DNA of 64,000 nucleotides, taken from positions 181,934,437-181,998,436 of the forward strand of contig JARYHS010009186.1 in the NCBI GenBank assembly GCA_031002005.1, written 5' to 3'. The first letter of the stretch is position 1. Every line of letters starts with the position of its first letter. The position numbers and the translations under genes are program-made. The stretch comes from Vandiemenella viatica. Lineage: Eukaryota > Arthropoda > Insecta > Orthoptera > Morabidae. Below the pieces are notes generated by a model, which made no database searches, was not told the origin of the DNA, and saw nothing but the letters and a program-made list of their open reading frames with translations. This document shows, in pieces, positions 1 to 11,212 of this stretch.

Positions 1-334
1 AGCCGCAAATAGAAATTGTCACAATAACTTTATTTGCAAATACAGAAAATGGGAATAATGAAACCTTGAATAGAAAGCTGTAACTGTGTAGTTCAGATAA
101 TGTTTATGACACATAAAAAATAATTATATAGTTAGAAAATGTTACTAAATACGCAACATAACTCAAATTACAGAAATGTGTACTCGAAAATGAATACGTA
201 AAAGAGTACCAATTCACTTACGAGTGACGAAAGTTGACAAAAACAAACGTTTGTTCACACGCGTCAAATGCCAACTTCAAGGGTACAGGCAAACAGTACA
301 AAACATCCGATAGAGACCGAGTGGGGCAGCGAGT
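1..334. other. unassigned AT-rich flank
   Basis: AT-rich sequence in which I see no coding exon, terminal repeat or RNA gene. Short open frames here have no recognisable family motif. Confidence 0.4.
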
Positions 335-460
335 CACGCAGACTGACACACGTTTCCGCCGGATTTTGCGGATTGCGGATCCGCTTAATTTTGTGCGGGA
401 TCCGCCAGACTGTCTAATGATGCGGAATCCCGCGGGATTGCGGGATCCCGCTTTGCTGGA
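335..460. repeat. GC-rich GCGGGATC-type degenerate repeat patch
   Basis: A patch of iterated, partly palindromic words (GCGGATCCGC, GCGGGATCCGC, GCGGGATTGCGGGATCCCGC) stands out sharply from the AT-rich surroundings. It abuts the inner (truncated) end of the Tc1 relic on its right. It could be a minisatellite or the remains of another inserted element. I cannot assign it to a known family. Confidence 0.45.
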
Positions 461-1075
461 TTGCAATCCCTCCTCCTGTGGTTTGAACCAAACTCGAATC
501 ACACCATCAGCTCTTACCAACTGGGATCGTCACTCGTCTTACCATTCAACCTTTCTTCAGTCATCAAGGTTTTGAACCGATATGTCCGCGAGTCCAGGAG
601 ACGCGCTTACAGACGATGGCGTTTTGTTAGCGGAGACACTCTCGTCGAACTTCTGCTTCAGAATCCCGTCAACGCCATTTCGCTGCAGTGTTCGCACGGA
701 CACGTCCCACACTGAACTGTGTGATTCTTTGACGCAGTATTGCTGATCTGCCAGCCACTGCGTTTCCATTTTCCATAATAATGGAAATTACATTTTCACG
801 ACGCAGTAATGGCATTGTGGATCGGGGAATGTTGAATTCATGAACAATTTCAAAAATGTAATACCCCAAGCGTCTAACGTTGGCAACCATTTCGCGCTCA
901 AGCTGGTTAATTCATGTCTCGCGTTCATAATCACATCATAAAACCTTTCACCCGACACACGTGAATACTGTTGAAAGCCCCGATAGTGAACGTCATATTT
1001 ATACGTTTCTTCCGCGGTGCTACCACCATCTGGATATTTCCATCTTCGTATCCCACGACTTTTGGCACTTCAGTG
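461..1075 (-). mobile_element. Tc1-like element relic (5' half of transposase)
   Basis: Read on the minus strand, this holds decayed pieces of a Tc1-type transposase. A helix-turn-helix stretch (GYYIFEIVHEFNIPRSTM) lies near 770-880, then VSVRTLQRN near 680, then VRADGVIRVWFKP near 470-520. These blocks occur in this order in Tc1-family proteins. The outer end at 1075 reads CAGTG followed by TA, as expected for a Tc1 TIR at a TA target. Frames are broken repeatedly. The 3' half of the element is missing and is replaced by the GC-rich patch. A second, longer relic of the same family lies at 48.6-51.6 kb and aligns with this one by eye. Confidence 0.75.
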
Positions 1076-1218
1076 TAGATAATCCAATGAATGTTTTGTT
1101 TTCGCACAATCACTTGAGGCTATACCAGTTTACTTCGAACGTTCTGCTTCGTACCTATTTTCTTGTATCGCCAGTTTAAGTTAGTCCAGATTCTACAAAT
1201 TATATTCATAGGTGTTCC

Positions 1219-1436
1219 GAGCGTGGTGGGTAAATGGTTAACGTTCTGGCCTCGCATTCGGGAGGAGGCGGGGTCGAATCCCCGTTCGGGCATTCAGATT
1301 TGTGTTTTCCATGGTTTCCCCAAATCACTCCAGGCGAATGCCGGGATGCTTCCTTCAAACAGGCCATGGCCGAATTCCTTTCCGTTCCTTGTCCCCGGTC
1401 CCATCCTGCCTCTAATGACCTTAGCCTTTAGCAAGT
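1219..1436 (+). mobile_element. tRNA-derived SINE, family 1
   Basis: A tRNA-like head with an A-box-like GGTTAACGTTCTGGC and a B-box-like GGGTCGAATCC (about 1271-1281) is followed by the family body: GGTTTCCCCAAATCACTCC, AATGCCGGGATGC and CTCTAATGACC-type blocks. The same head and body recur at 3.1, 3.3, 11.0, 30.2, 45.7, 46.4 and 51.8 kb, with a head-only copy at 52.5 kb. The shared structure and varied divergence indicate a dispersed polymerase III SINE family. Confidence 0.85.
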
Positions 1437-1849
1437 TATATTTTAAGGTCCCCCACTCAGTCACAGTACCTAAGACTGCCCATATTATTTGACATCAATA
1501 AACAATAAGCTGCTTTCCTGGTTTCATTTGCATAGCATTTAACTTAGTTTTTTTCCCCCTTTTTTTCTTAAAATCACCTTTAAGGATCGGACCTACTAAA
1601 GAAGCTACAATGCCTCCTATTCGATTAAAAGTCTTTATCAAGGATTCCGTGATCAAACCATTATTCCAAAGTACAGGCAGATTGGAGGGGATGCAAAAGA
1701 GAGCAACTATATCTGTTCGCAAAACACATTCAGAAAACGATGTGACAGAGGAGCTCGGTTGGGAATAGCTGGAAGACAAGAAGAAGGGGAATAGATTGCT
1801 GGAAGTTTATTTACTTAAGGCATACAAGGGAAGATCGTAAACCAAGGTT
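1437..1849. other. unassigned spacer
   Basis: No recognised gene or repeat. The 94-codon minus-strand frame at 1495-1779 shows no family motif and is probably chance. Confidence 0.4.
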
Positions 1850-1959
1850 CCCAAAGCGCTGGAGCTTGAGGAAGAGGTCTTAGTTGAAATCCGGCAACGC
1901 TGGCGTCTGCAGTACTTCCCCCACTCTCAGTCCCTTCCTGCTCTGCTCCGCTACGCCGC

Positions 1960-3050
1960 ACAGTGTTGTTTCAGCAACCGTCCTTGATGAAAGTGCAGAT
2001 CGTCACTATCGCAAAGTGCGAATTTCGTGCAGTAATTCGTCGACAACTGACGGAAGTTTATAGACGTTCAGTGCTTCAGCAAATGGTGAAGAGAGTTTAC
2101 TGGTGCTCATAAGGTCGTCCATGATGAATAACGGAGCGGAAGACCTTCGATTTCAGACGAAACGATTGAAGAGATTGAGGGAATATTGTTAGAAGTTCGG
2201 AGGATCACTGCCCGTGAATTTTTTCTTCTGATTTCTGAGGTATCTCCTACCACAATTAAGAAGATTTTTAATGAAAAGTTTGGGCACAGGCTGATGTGCG
2301 AGAAACGAATGCGAACAGAAAATCACAAGCAACAACATGTCAATTGTTCCTACCATTTTCTTCAGCAATATGAAGAGAAGAAGGAGGAATTGTTGGATTC
2401 CGTTCTTACCGGCGATGCACGGAAGCAAAATAAAAATCACGCGAGTTCATTCAACTTCGCCTAAGCCGAAAAAGTTTAAATAGATGCAATCTGTTTGAAA
2501 GCCATGAAAACTGTGTTTTGGGACCGAAAGGGGATATTATTGATCGACTGGGATGACAATGAAATCAGACAGATATTGTGACCGGCTAAGAAAATCCAGA
2601 CGGCGTTTCCGTACCGCCGGAGAGGAATTCTGAGCAAAGGTGTGACACTAACTCACGACAACGTTTGACCCCATGTCTCTCGTAAAACCCAGGACCTGCT
2701 AATATAGTTTGGATAACTGTAATTTCTCATCCCCTCTGCAATCCGGATCTAGCACCTAGTGATTACTAACTGTTTCCAAAATAGGAGGAACACGTTGCTG
2801 GACAACACTTCAGCATCGACGGCGAAATTAAAGAAGACGTGAATCGCTATCGACGGCCTAGCAGTCGAATTTTGTATTACGGATACAAGAAAGATGGAGC
2901 AGCGTCTACAAAAATGCTAGGATTGGAACGGTACGTTGAAAAGTAGAACAATGTTTATGATTTTAAATGATGTGTTTGTTTTCGAAAATAAACTTTGTTG
3001 CATTGTTTTTAAAGAAATAAGGGAACTTTACTTTACGATATGCCCACGTA
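1960..3050 (+). pseudogene. decayed mariner-family transposase
   Basis: A mariner transposase relic is recognisable on the plus strand. Around 2186-2410 the frame reads LLEVRRITARE, then SPTTIKKIFNEKFG, then HFLQQYEEKKEELLDSVLTGD, with the first catalytic block decayed (TGDARK where the family has TGDETW). Downstream in other frames are TVFWDRKGILL (about 2510), RRRGILSKGV and LTHDNV (about 2640-2668, the second Asp block), and later fragments up to about 2960. Many stops and frameshifts show an old, dead copy. Its sequence differs clearly from the mariner at 8.9-10.2 kb, so it is a separate subfamily. I could not define both TIRs. Confidence 0.75.
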
Positions 3051-3118
3051 CATTGGCGATGAAGCGTGCATCGTAGTTGGGAAAAGTATTATGGTAACAC
3101 GTTGAAGGAATGATACGA

Positions 3119-3310
3119 TCATGACCCAGTTGGGCATGGTATTTGGAAGCATGCGTGTTCGATCCCAGTCGCAACATCCACATTTCGGTTTTCCAGAGTT
3201 TCCCCAAAATCACTTCTAGTGAATGTTGGGATGGTTCCCTCAGAACTACCTCTGTTCCTTGCTTTCGTCAGCAGGTTGTAATGACTCCGATGAGTCGTAA
3301 AACTCTTAAA
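3119..3310 (+). mobile_element. SINE family 1, diverged copy
   Basis: A diverged copy of the tRNA-derived SINE, recognised by a B-box-like GTTCGATCCC and the body words GTTTCCCCAAAATCACTTC and GAATGTTGGGATGGTTCCC. It is followed directly by a second copy, giving a tandem pair. Confidence 0.65.
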
Positions 3311-3311
3311 A

Positions 3312-3530
3312 AAAGGCTAGCACATGACTCAAGGTCACTGAGAGAGGATGGGAGCATTCACGAAGAAGTGGATTCAAATTCCCGTCCGGGAAGCTTGGTT
3401 TCCTGAAATCATTCTAGTCGAATGCCTGGATGGTTCCTTCAAAAGTTCATGACAAAATTCTTCCTCCATCTGTATTCCCACTCCTCTCCCGCCTCTAATA
3501 ATCTCAACGTTAATGAAGCGTAAAGCTCGA
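3312..3530 (+). mobile_element. SINE family 1, second tandem copy
   Basis: It follows the preceding copy head to tail. The B-box-like ATTCAAATTCCCGTCCGGG and the body words CTGAAATCATTCTAG, GAATGCCTGGATGGTTCC and CGCCTCTAATAATCTC are present. It ends in a GCGTAAAGC-like word, as in other copies. Confidence 0.7.
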
Positions 3531-5630
3531 AGGGAAAGAAAAAGATTTCAGGTGTATAGGAGTAGAAAAGGTTCCCTTATCAGACATGGAAATAAATTAT
3601 TGAGGGATATGTTGAAGATGTAATATCAAACATTAATGGAATTTAAATTGAAAATTCGTGTAATGGAAAAATAGATGTTTAGGAAAATTGTCACCTGAAT
3701 ATATGATCCATTCAAGAACAATAATGATAACTCTACACATAATTAAATCCACACCTCCCCGAGGCTGCAAACCCAGTAAACGTTGGGGCCTGCAATGTGG
3801 ACTTTATGTGGCGCGTCAAAATACAGCAACTCTGAGACGAGCGCTCCACGTGCTGAATACAGGTACTAAGGCGTTGCGGTATCTGGTCCCGCGCTGATCG
3901 CAAGATTGCAGTTAACTGCCGGTTGTCACGGCGGTTGCTTGTGTGACGTTACAGTGCACTCAGTGTAGACAGTGGTGGTGGTGCAGCGCGTCTCTCTTTC
4001 TTACCATGATTCTCGTTAAAGCCTTACACTAACTTCATTACCTCCGTAATTAAAATTCGTAGTTGTTACTGTTATCCATGAAAATTTGGTACAGTGTAAG
4101 AACACAGCAGAATGTGGCATAGCAATGATATGCAGCAAAGTGATACATTTTTTGAAAGTATGTGTAAGTTATAAATACTTTATCTATACTGTGTGCATAC
4201 CAAATTAAAACAACCGAAGATCAATACTTGCTGTGTATTGAAGAAACGGGATCAATAAGAAATGATAATTTTTTTGTATTACGTTGATCCTTCCAAAAGA
4301 ACACGTAATATGCAACAAAAGAAGGGAATAATTTTAAAAATATAATGAAAGTACATAGATATTATTTACGTTTCTGTTTCCTTCAGAACCAAATAAAACT
4401 ACATCAGTTGATAGATGCATTAATCCCTTACTTTGATTCAATCAAAACAGGATCTGCGATTGAAATGTCTAATGACAAGCTACATAGTTTTTGGAAGTGC
4501 TGCACTTACGTTTCGTAAATACCAGTAGCGTAAGTAAGAATTTAGAGAAGCGAGTTTTTACGTCGTTCAGGTAAGGTTAATTTATTTGTGAAAATAAATC
4601 TAAATCAGAGGCGCATGTGACTAATTGATATCGTACTTTTCATTGAGGTAGAAATGGAAGGCAGTAATGATTTATATTAAAGATAAAACGAATGTGAGGA
4701 GAGTGTGAAACGAAGAGCGAAGACCACGTTGAAGTGCATCGAACAAATCATAGATCTTTACCGAACCCAAAGACTGTTTGAGTAATCTCAAACGATTGTA
4801 AAATAATAAATAATGAGAGAACAGCAATCTTTCAGGAGATCATAAAGGAATATACAAGAAAGTTCATATGCACGTGCAACCTATGATGGTATGCTGAAGC
4901 AGAACAACCGTAGAACAATCTCAAATTCTGAAATAAAACACAAAAGATTGCTTCCATGGTCTCACAGTGACATACTTGATGTAAAAAAAAGTAATATACT
5001 TTGGTCAATAAGTTACAAATGGACTGTGAAACATTTATTTTAACTGAAAGTAAACAATAATATTTCGCTGAAGAAAAGAAACACACTACCTCTCACACTA
5101 TATTGTCAGTTTATCCCAAATGTTATCCATGGCAATAATCAACCGATGAAACATAACTACCAGATGCCATTACTACAGGCAAAACTAAAGTAAGTTTTCC
5201 TCTGTACCACAATATAACACGATCTGGCAGCACAATTCAACGTGGGCTGAGTAGGTTGATAACCGGTTTTTGCAGAATCAATTCTTGGCACCCTGACCTA
5301 TCCCAACAAGTGGGCTACAGCACAAGGTCAACAGTACACTGCACCTGCAATGTGGTATTTCAAACATTGCTTCCGTCACGCATTCATTTAAGGCAAATAT
5401 TTCTATTGATAAAAACTCGGTAATTAGGATAATATCTGACTTTCCATTCCTTGACGTTAAATCAGCAATACAGGAAGTTAGGTGCTAAGAAGAAAATATG
5501 AATACCTGCCTGTTTTACATCTTAAGATTTCTTTTGAGTTAAAGCTAGCATCTGAAAGCCCGTCTCTCAAGTTATTGTGGTCATTCAAACATAAAGGACA
5601 TAGTTATTTCGTTCTTATGTGTTCAACACT
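3531..5630. other. unassigned region with a GC-richer patch
   Basis: Mostly AT-rich with no recognised repeat or coding exon. About 3750-4010 is notably GC-richer and ends in a short frame (ATG at 4004, 8 codons). It could be a noncoding first exon or a degraded repeat; nothing decides between these. Confidence 0.35.
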
Positions 5631-5635
5631 TTCCG

Positions 5636-5815
5636 AATAGGATAGTCAGGGATTGGAATGAGTTACCAAGAGAAATGATGAATAATTTACCGAAAAATTT
5701 GAAAGAATTTAAAGATAAAATTTGTAGAGGGCAAATGTAGGTAGGTGCAGGATAGGGGGAAGATGGGTGTGTAGGGAAATTGCCACTGGAGCCTGTGCTC
5801 CATTGCAATTAAATT
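5636..5815 (+). mobile_element. LINE 3' end fragment (WNELP family)
   Basis: The plus strand encodes RDWNELPREMMNNLPKNL, then KEFKDKICRGQM and a stop at about 5740. This is the C-terminal end typical of several non-LTR reverse transcriptases (x-WNxLP-x-E). The 3' tail that follows (GGGGGAAGATGGGTGTGTAG, then a purine-rich stretch and TTGCAATTAAATTAA) recurs at 27.2, 28.3, 29.7 and 39.2 kb in both orientations. Only the 3' end was retained, as expected for 5'-truncated LINE insertions. Confidence 0.7.
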
Positions 5816-8800
5816 AATCCTTGATATGGTGCATTTGCTTCTCGCTGTGGTCAGTGACTTTTTCCTTTCCGAATAGTCTCTCTTACCTTTACGCATAGCT
5901 TCGGTCATCAAGAAATGATTGCTCCACGTCTAACCGAATAACAAGTTTCATCTAAAAGGAATTGTACCGTAATAGACGTGAATCATTGCGTGATTCCCTT
6001 CTTCAAACTCTTCGAATTTTCATATTTAAAAATATTGCTGAATTTCCTTCTATTTGGAAAATATTTAAAAGAGATAAATACACAACGCAAGTAATTCTGA
6101 ACAAACGTAATGATCAGCACTAAATTACATTCTATCACCAGTCACTTATGCGCTCTTTTTTTTCCTGTTGCCAGTATCTTGTTTATTTTGACGCAATCTT
6201 CCATAATTTTATTAGCAGAACCTTATCTCTATATCTAAAAATAATCATTACAACCAATTTTTTCAGTTACTGCCTTCATATATTTGTCAACCAACTACAG
6301 CTCCCAATACTAACAAATTAAGCAATGCCGCATGTCTTACTTTTGTGATATTAGTGCGCTAAACGATAGGTTAGACGACAGTTCTCCTAAGAATCTGTGA
6401 CAGAAACTCACTAGCTACCTGTGTATCTATGTTTACAAACATATACCAGAAATGTTTGGATGCCGTCCAAGATAAGTTACATAATACCTCTGGTAAGAAA
6501 CGCCTATTCATTTACTGTTATAATGGGTTCCTCAACATTTAGCCACTCCAGTTTAACATAGATTTGTAACTGGAAAGACAAGGCACTGTGAAATGAGAAT
6601 ACGTTTCACAATGCGCAGAAATATGAAAGACACTTGTAAAAATTTTGATCCTTCATTAACAAAAGGAATACTTGAGGAGAGAACCAAACGTCGGTGTAAA
6701 AGCAATATATCAGGCTACTAACCAATTCCAACAAATCTTATCCATTTGTCTATATTACAACACAGATACAAAAATCGTCATGATCCGTGTTCAGCCTTAA
6801 GGAAGGCTTTCATGTGGCCGCTCTTCATGCTCTCTTCCACATTGAGAGTCATACCAAGCACTACTAAGCAAATATTAATGTTGTAGTATCCGTTACTGTC
6901 CACGTATATTGGTTGCATGTTACGTTGCAGTCTGTTTGAAAAACGTGTAACATTGTTCTGTGTGTGTTAAGTGTATTTTTGTGAAATCTGTAGGTAATGA
7001 GATTGGGGACCTTGTAAGATCCCCTCTGAATGTATTTAGGTTTAGGTAAATGTAATCTGCCCGTCTTCAAGCTGTAATCTAAGCTGCTGAAACCGGCAGA
7101 TTATTTCCATTCACAGTTCAGAATCAAACAAATAATAAATATCTAGACAACGAATTCTTTGAAGTAACACTCGAAAAACACTTTTATTTATATTCACAAG
7201 GGTCAAAACACACTTCTTACATTCCTTTTACTCAACAACTTACCAGATATATTTTATTCTCATCCATACCCTTGCCATATTTTCTTTGTCTTCTCCTCCA
7301 AAGATATATATTATCATAGATAATCATTGTCCATAGATATTCTGGCACTTAATTATACGTTTATCTTTATCATTTTTTCATAACAATTTAACACATTTGT
7401 ATTCACAACACAACACAACTAATATTTAATTAACTTTTAACAAAATTTATTCACAAAATTTAAAGTGTAAGGGACTTTGTCACCTTACAACCTTCCAGCA
7501 TTCGGCTTGATTATTGCGGAAAAGTCTATATATCGCAGACTGGATGGTCAGTACGCGGAAACCAGGGCCAATCCTAGTCTCATTGTATTTCTCCAATCCA
7601 AGGTGGTGAACCCTGCAGCCACACTAGCGTGTTACAAACATCAGACTAGATAAATGACAAGAAAGGGAAAATGACTCATCACTCACCGACGTTGATGGCT
7701 GCGACTAGTGGAAAACATAAATATCACGAACACTAAAATACACAATATTTCGGTTTTACACCTTATTCATGTTGTAGGGAACGAGTCATGTGGTTCGGGA
7801 AATGTGCACACATCATACTAGGGAATTTACTTGAACAATAAGGAAGGAGAATTAAAAAGCCAAATGACGAAAACTGAGTGAATTCATAAGCGATTAATTT
7901 TTCAGTCACTTAAATATTATTCACCTATATAAGCTAAAAATTTCCTTGCCCTAAAATACATTTAAAAATTGATCAAGCAGATAAAATATTTAAGGAATTG
8001 TAAAGTTGTTGTGAGATTCTCCTAACTAGTTTCCAAATCATTTAAACCACATTAGTAGTGAATATTAACTCAAATGCAGTCAATAAAGGATAGCATCAAG
8101 TTTTTTTAGTAAAATATGATGATAATTTCTTAAAAATTGATGAATCTGAGTGATATCACATCAACTTCGAGAGAAAACTAAGGAAACAAAATAATTTTAC
8201 AATAACTACGAAAAGAAAGTATGGAAAGGTTCCATTCCCTAGTTTTCTACATTATCTGTGTAGTCAAAGAAACCGAAATGGTTAAAGAGAAATGAGGTAG
8301 AAGAATAAACATCTACTGATCAGAAAAAAACAGTTATTCAGTGACAAATATCTATAGAAACATGAATTTTTCGGCCTACTGGAAGAACTAATATGATTTG
8401 AGAAGAAGATCTTTACTCTCCAGTTAACGTCGAATAATTAATATGTTTTTAATAATCATAAAATATATTATCACTCGATTTGTTTACGAAAGATTGGTAT
8501 AAATAAAATTTCGAATATTTCTTACAGCGTGTGAAATGATTCTCACTGTACCTCATGTAGATGACAAGTGGTAATCTGGTGATTCTTACATGAGAACACG
8601 ATAACATGAGCCATAGTCATTCACGTTTGAAGATATAAATTCCTTAAACCATAGTTTCTTTTTATAAGAGCTTCGTATGTATGTATCTGTTTTAACAAGT
8701 ATGATCAAAATTTTGTTATGCAGGATGTTGTCGTGGTGAAGGTATGATATCCCGGTCTCCATTTATAAGCCAAAGCAGTTACTTGCAAGTTTGTTTGTTA

Positions 8801-8870
8801 ATGGAACATATACCACTCGTTGTTCGTCAACATTTGTGCGTACAGCATGCCTGCCTCACTTTTCACATGG
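5816..8870. other. unassigned AT-rich region
   Basis: About 3 kb without a recognisable exon, terminal repeat, tRNA-like head or transposase motif. Simple AT-rich sequence dominates. Confidence 0.4.
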
Positions 8871-8872
8871 TA

Positions 8873-10188
8873 CGAGGTGTGTACAAAAAGAAACCGAACT
8901 TCTGCTGTAATTGATTTATTGCTCATCATACTAACTTTTACACACTGTCCCCTTCAAAGTACTGTCCTTCACTATCAATACACCGTTGCCATCGTTTTTT
9001 CAAGTTTTGAAACGCCTCCTGGAATGCAATTTCTCCGATGGCACGCAGTTATCTCTTATCTTGAATTTCTTCTATGGTCTGGAAACGACGTCCTTTCAAA
9101 GTGTTTTTCTGTTTTGGGAAGAGAAAACTGTCGGAGCCAAGTATGGAGAATAGGGTGGCTGAGGCACAATGGGAGTGCGATGTTTTGCCAGATACTTCGT
9201 GACAAACAACGATGCGTGAGCGGGTGCGTTGTCATGGTGCAACATCCATGACTGATTCTCCCACAGTTCAGGCCTTTTACTACGCACAGCATCTCTCAAT
9301 CGTGTCAGAATTTTCAGGTAGACTTCCTTGTTTACCGCTTGACCACGTGGTACAAATTCATGGTGCACAACTCCTTTGCAATCAAAAAACACGACCATCA
9401 TCACCTTAATGTTCGACCTACTCATCCGCGCTTTCTTTGGTCGAGGAGATCCTTTCCCCACCCATTCTGAAGACTGCCTCTTCGTTTCCACATCGTACCC
9501 ATAAACCCATGTTTCATCGCCTGTAATGATGTTCTTGAGGAAGTTTTCGTCCTCATTTGCTTTTTCAAGCAACTCCTTAGATATCCTAGCTCGATTCTCC
9601 TTCTGCTTGTCCGTCAACAAGTGCGGCACCAGTTTTGCACTGACACGATGCATTCCAAGTTTTTCTCTCATGATGTGATTGTAAGAGCCTACACTTATGC
9701 CAACTTCTTCAGCAACCTCACGGACAGTCAAACGGCGATTTTCATGAATCACAGTGCGAACCCTCTCAACATGGTGGTCGTCTGTTGATGTGGAGGGTCG
9801 ACCAGATTTTGGATCGTCGGTAACCGATCTCATGTCCTCCTTAAAGCGCTTAAACCATTCATAGCACTGTGTTCGGCTCATGCAGTCATCCCCGTATGCT
9901 TGTTTAAGCATTTGAAGAGTCTCGGTAAAAGTTTTCCCAAGTTTAACACAAAATTTCACACAGACGCGTTGCTCCTCCAAGTTCTCACTTTCTCACAAAT
10001 CCGACGAGCACTCTGCGCACGACCTCACTCAACCGGCTGTCACTCGTAAACTAATGCAGCGACCGTAGTGCGACAAGAGGCAATCCCTTGCCGAGAGATG
10101 TCACTAGTGTGCACGGAAGTCAGAGAATTTTATCTGCAGCCGTTGGTGCGCTATTTAATTAGTTCGGTTTCTTTTTGTACACACCTTG
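8873..10188 (-). mobile_element. near-complete mariner element
   Basis: A 1316-bp element with 28-bp terminal inverted repeats at 8873-8900 and 10161-10188 that differ at one visible position (C[G/A]AGGTGTGTACAAAAA at the ends). It is flanked by TA on both sides (8871-8872 and 10189-10190), the mariner target site. The transposase reads on the minus strand. Size, TIR length and TA target all fit the mariner family. It is flanked by unassigned DNA and does not interrupt a recognised gene. Confidence 0.95.
9096..9980 (-). pseudogene. mariner transposase, frameshifted at third catalytic Asp
   Basis: DDE/D transposase for cut-and-paste transposition at TA. About 283 codons stay open: the N-terminal paired HTH region (CYEWFKRFKEDMRSV; later LTVREVAEEVGISVGSYNHI), then TGDETWVYGYD with D155, then LHHDNAPAH with D250, 94 residues apart. 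Mariner proteins need a third Asp 34 residues further on, at position 285 in SPDLAPCD. Here the frame reads PPYSPYLAPTVFSS, so a small deletion near 9130 removes that Asp and shifts the frame. Coding traces continue in another frame to about 8940 (KTEKHFERTSF). The first codon aligned with family starts is TTG at 9980, not ATG, a second defect. Few mutations elsewhere suggest a fairly recent insertion. Confidence 0.92.
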
Positions 10189-10995
10189 TACTATTGAATA
10201 TCTTCACCAGATCTTTCCCGAATAGTTGATAGAAAGAGGTTACACCGATTAACGGGCAGCTTGTTCACTCGTATGAATCCACGTGATTTCATCTTGTTGC
10301 ATCATATGAAAATTCTTGCAATGTACTTTAAAAACTGAAGAGAATCCCTTGCAAAGAATTCCCGCTGTCTGTGACATTAAAACTACATCGGTGTTGTCCC
10401 ACCTAGTAAGACGTTGTCTTGCCTGTGTCGAATCTTGGGGACATCATTTCGAAGAACTGTTGTAAATGTATTCGCAACTTATGAAAGCAAAACAGATAAA
10501 TAAAATTATCAAATCTGCAAACAAAGATTCTAAAGTGCTCTTGATTCCTCTTTCATAGGTGTAGCAAAACAATTTTTGTTTATAACCTACAAGAGAGGGG
10601 TTCCTTGTCTCAAACTGATACATTTGACTTTCTCCATCAACGCTTAAAAATTGTGTAATCAATACGGAAATACACTGAACAATGTGCTTTACGTTCCAAT
10701 TGAATGCAAAACAGCAACAACGATCGCTCTAAAAGCAATGTACTTGGGGAGAGGCTGCTGGATCTGCAAATACAGATTCCAAACCGGAAAACTGGAATAG
10801 AAAGAGAATTTACCGAAAAACGAACAGCCGAGATTGCTACGTCGTTAGTGGAAAAGTGGCTGCGCTGGTAATATGACAGTACAACATTTTGAAGAACTTA
10901 AAATGAAAGTCGCAGTGTCAGCGAAATAATGGAAATGTCATATCTCTTCTCCTCGCAATAACGAAGGATTGTTGGTACCACAGATGCGAATGAGA
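10189..10995. other. unassigned spacer
   Basis: I see no gene, tRNA-like head or terminal repeat between the mariner and the next SINE. Confidence 0.4.
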
Positions 10996-11212
10996 AGCCA
11001 GTGGTAACGCTCGGGCCTACTTATCAATTTGAACGACAAATCCTCAACCGACCATCCGGATTTTGGTTTCCCATGTTTTCCTGAAATCACTCCAGACAAC
11101 TGTAGGGATGGTTTCTTCAAATGGCCGTGGTCGAATTAATTCGCTTTCCTTGTCCCAAGTCATGGCTCTAATGACCTCGATTTTGACGAGTCGCAAAGCC
11201 CGAAGACAAAAC
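10996..11212 (+). mobile_element. SINE family 1, diverged head
   Basis: The body words are clear: ATCCGGATTTTGGTTTCCCA, CTGAAATCACTCCAGAC and CTAATGACCTCGATTTTGAC, ending GAGTCGCAAAGCCCG. The tRNA-like head (CAGTGGTAACGCTCGGGCC) is disturbed where the B box should be. Confidence 0.7.

Noticed and set aside
8820..9251. 143-codon plus-strand frame
   Set aside because: Antisense to the mariner transposase; starts outside the element and crosses its TIR.
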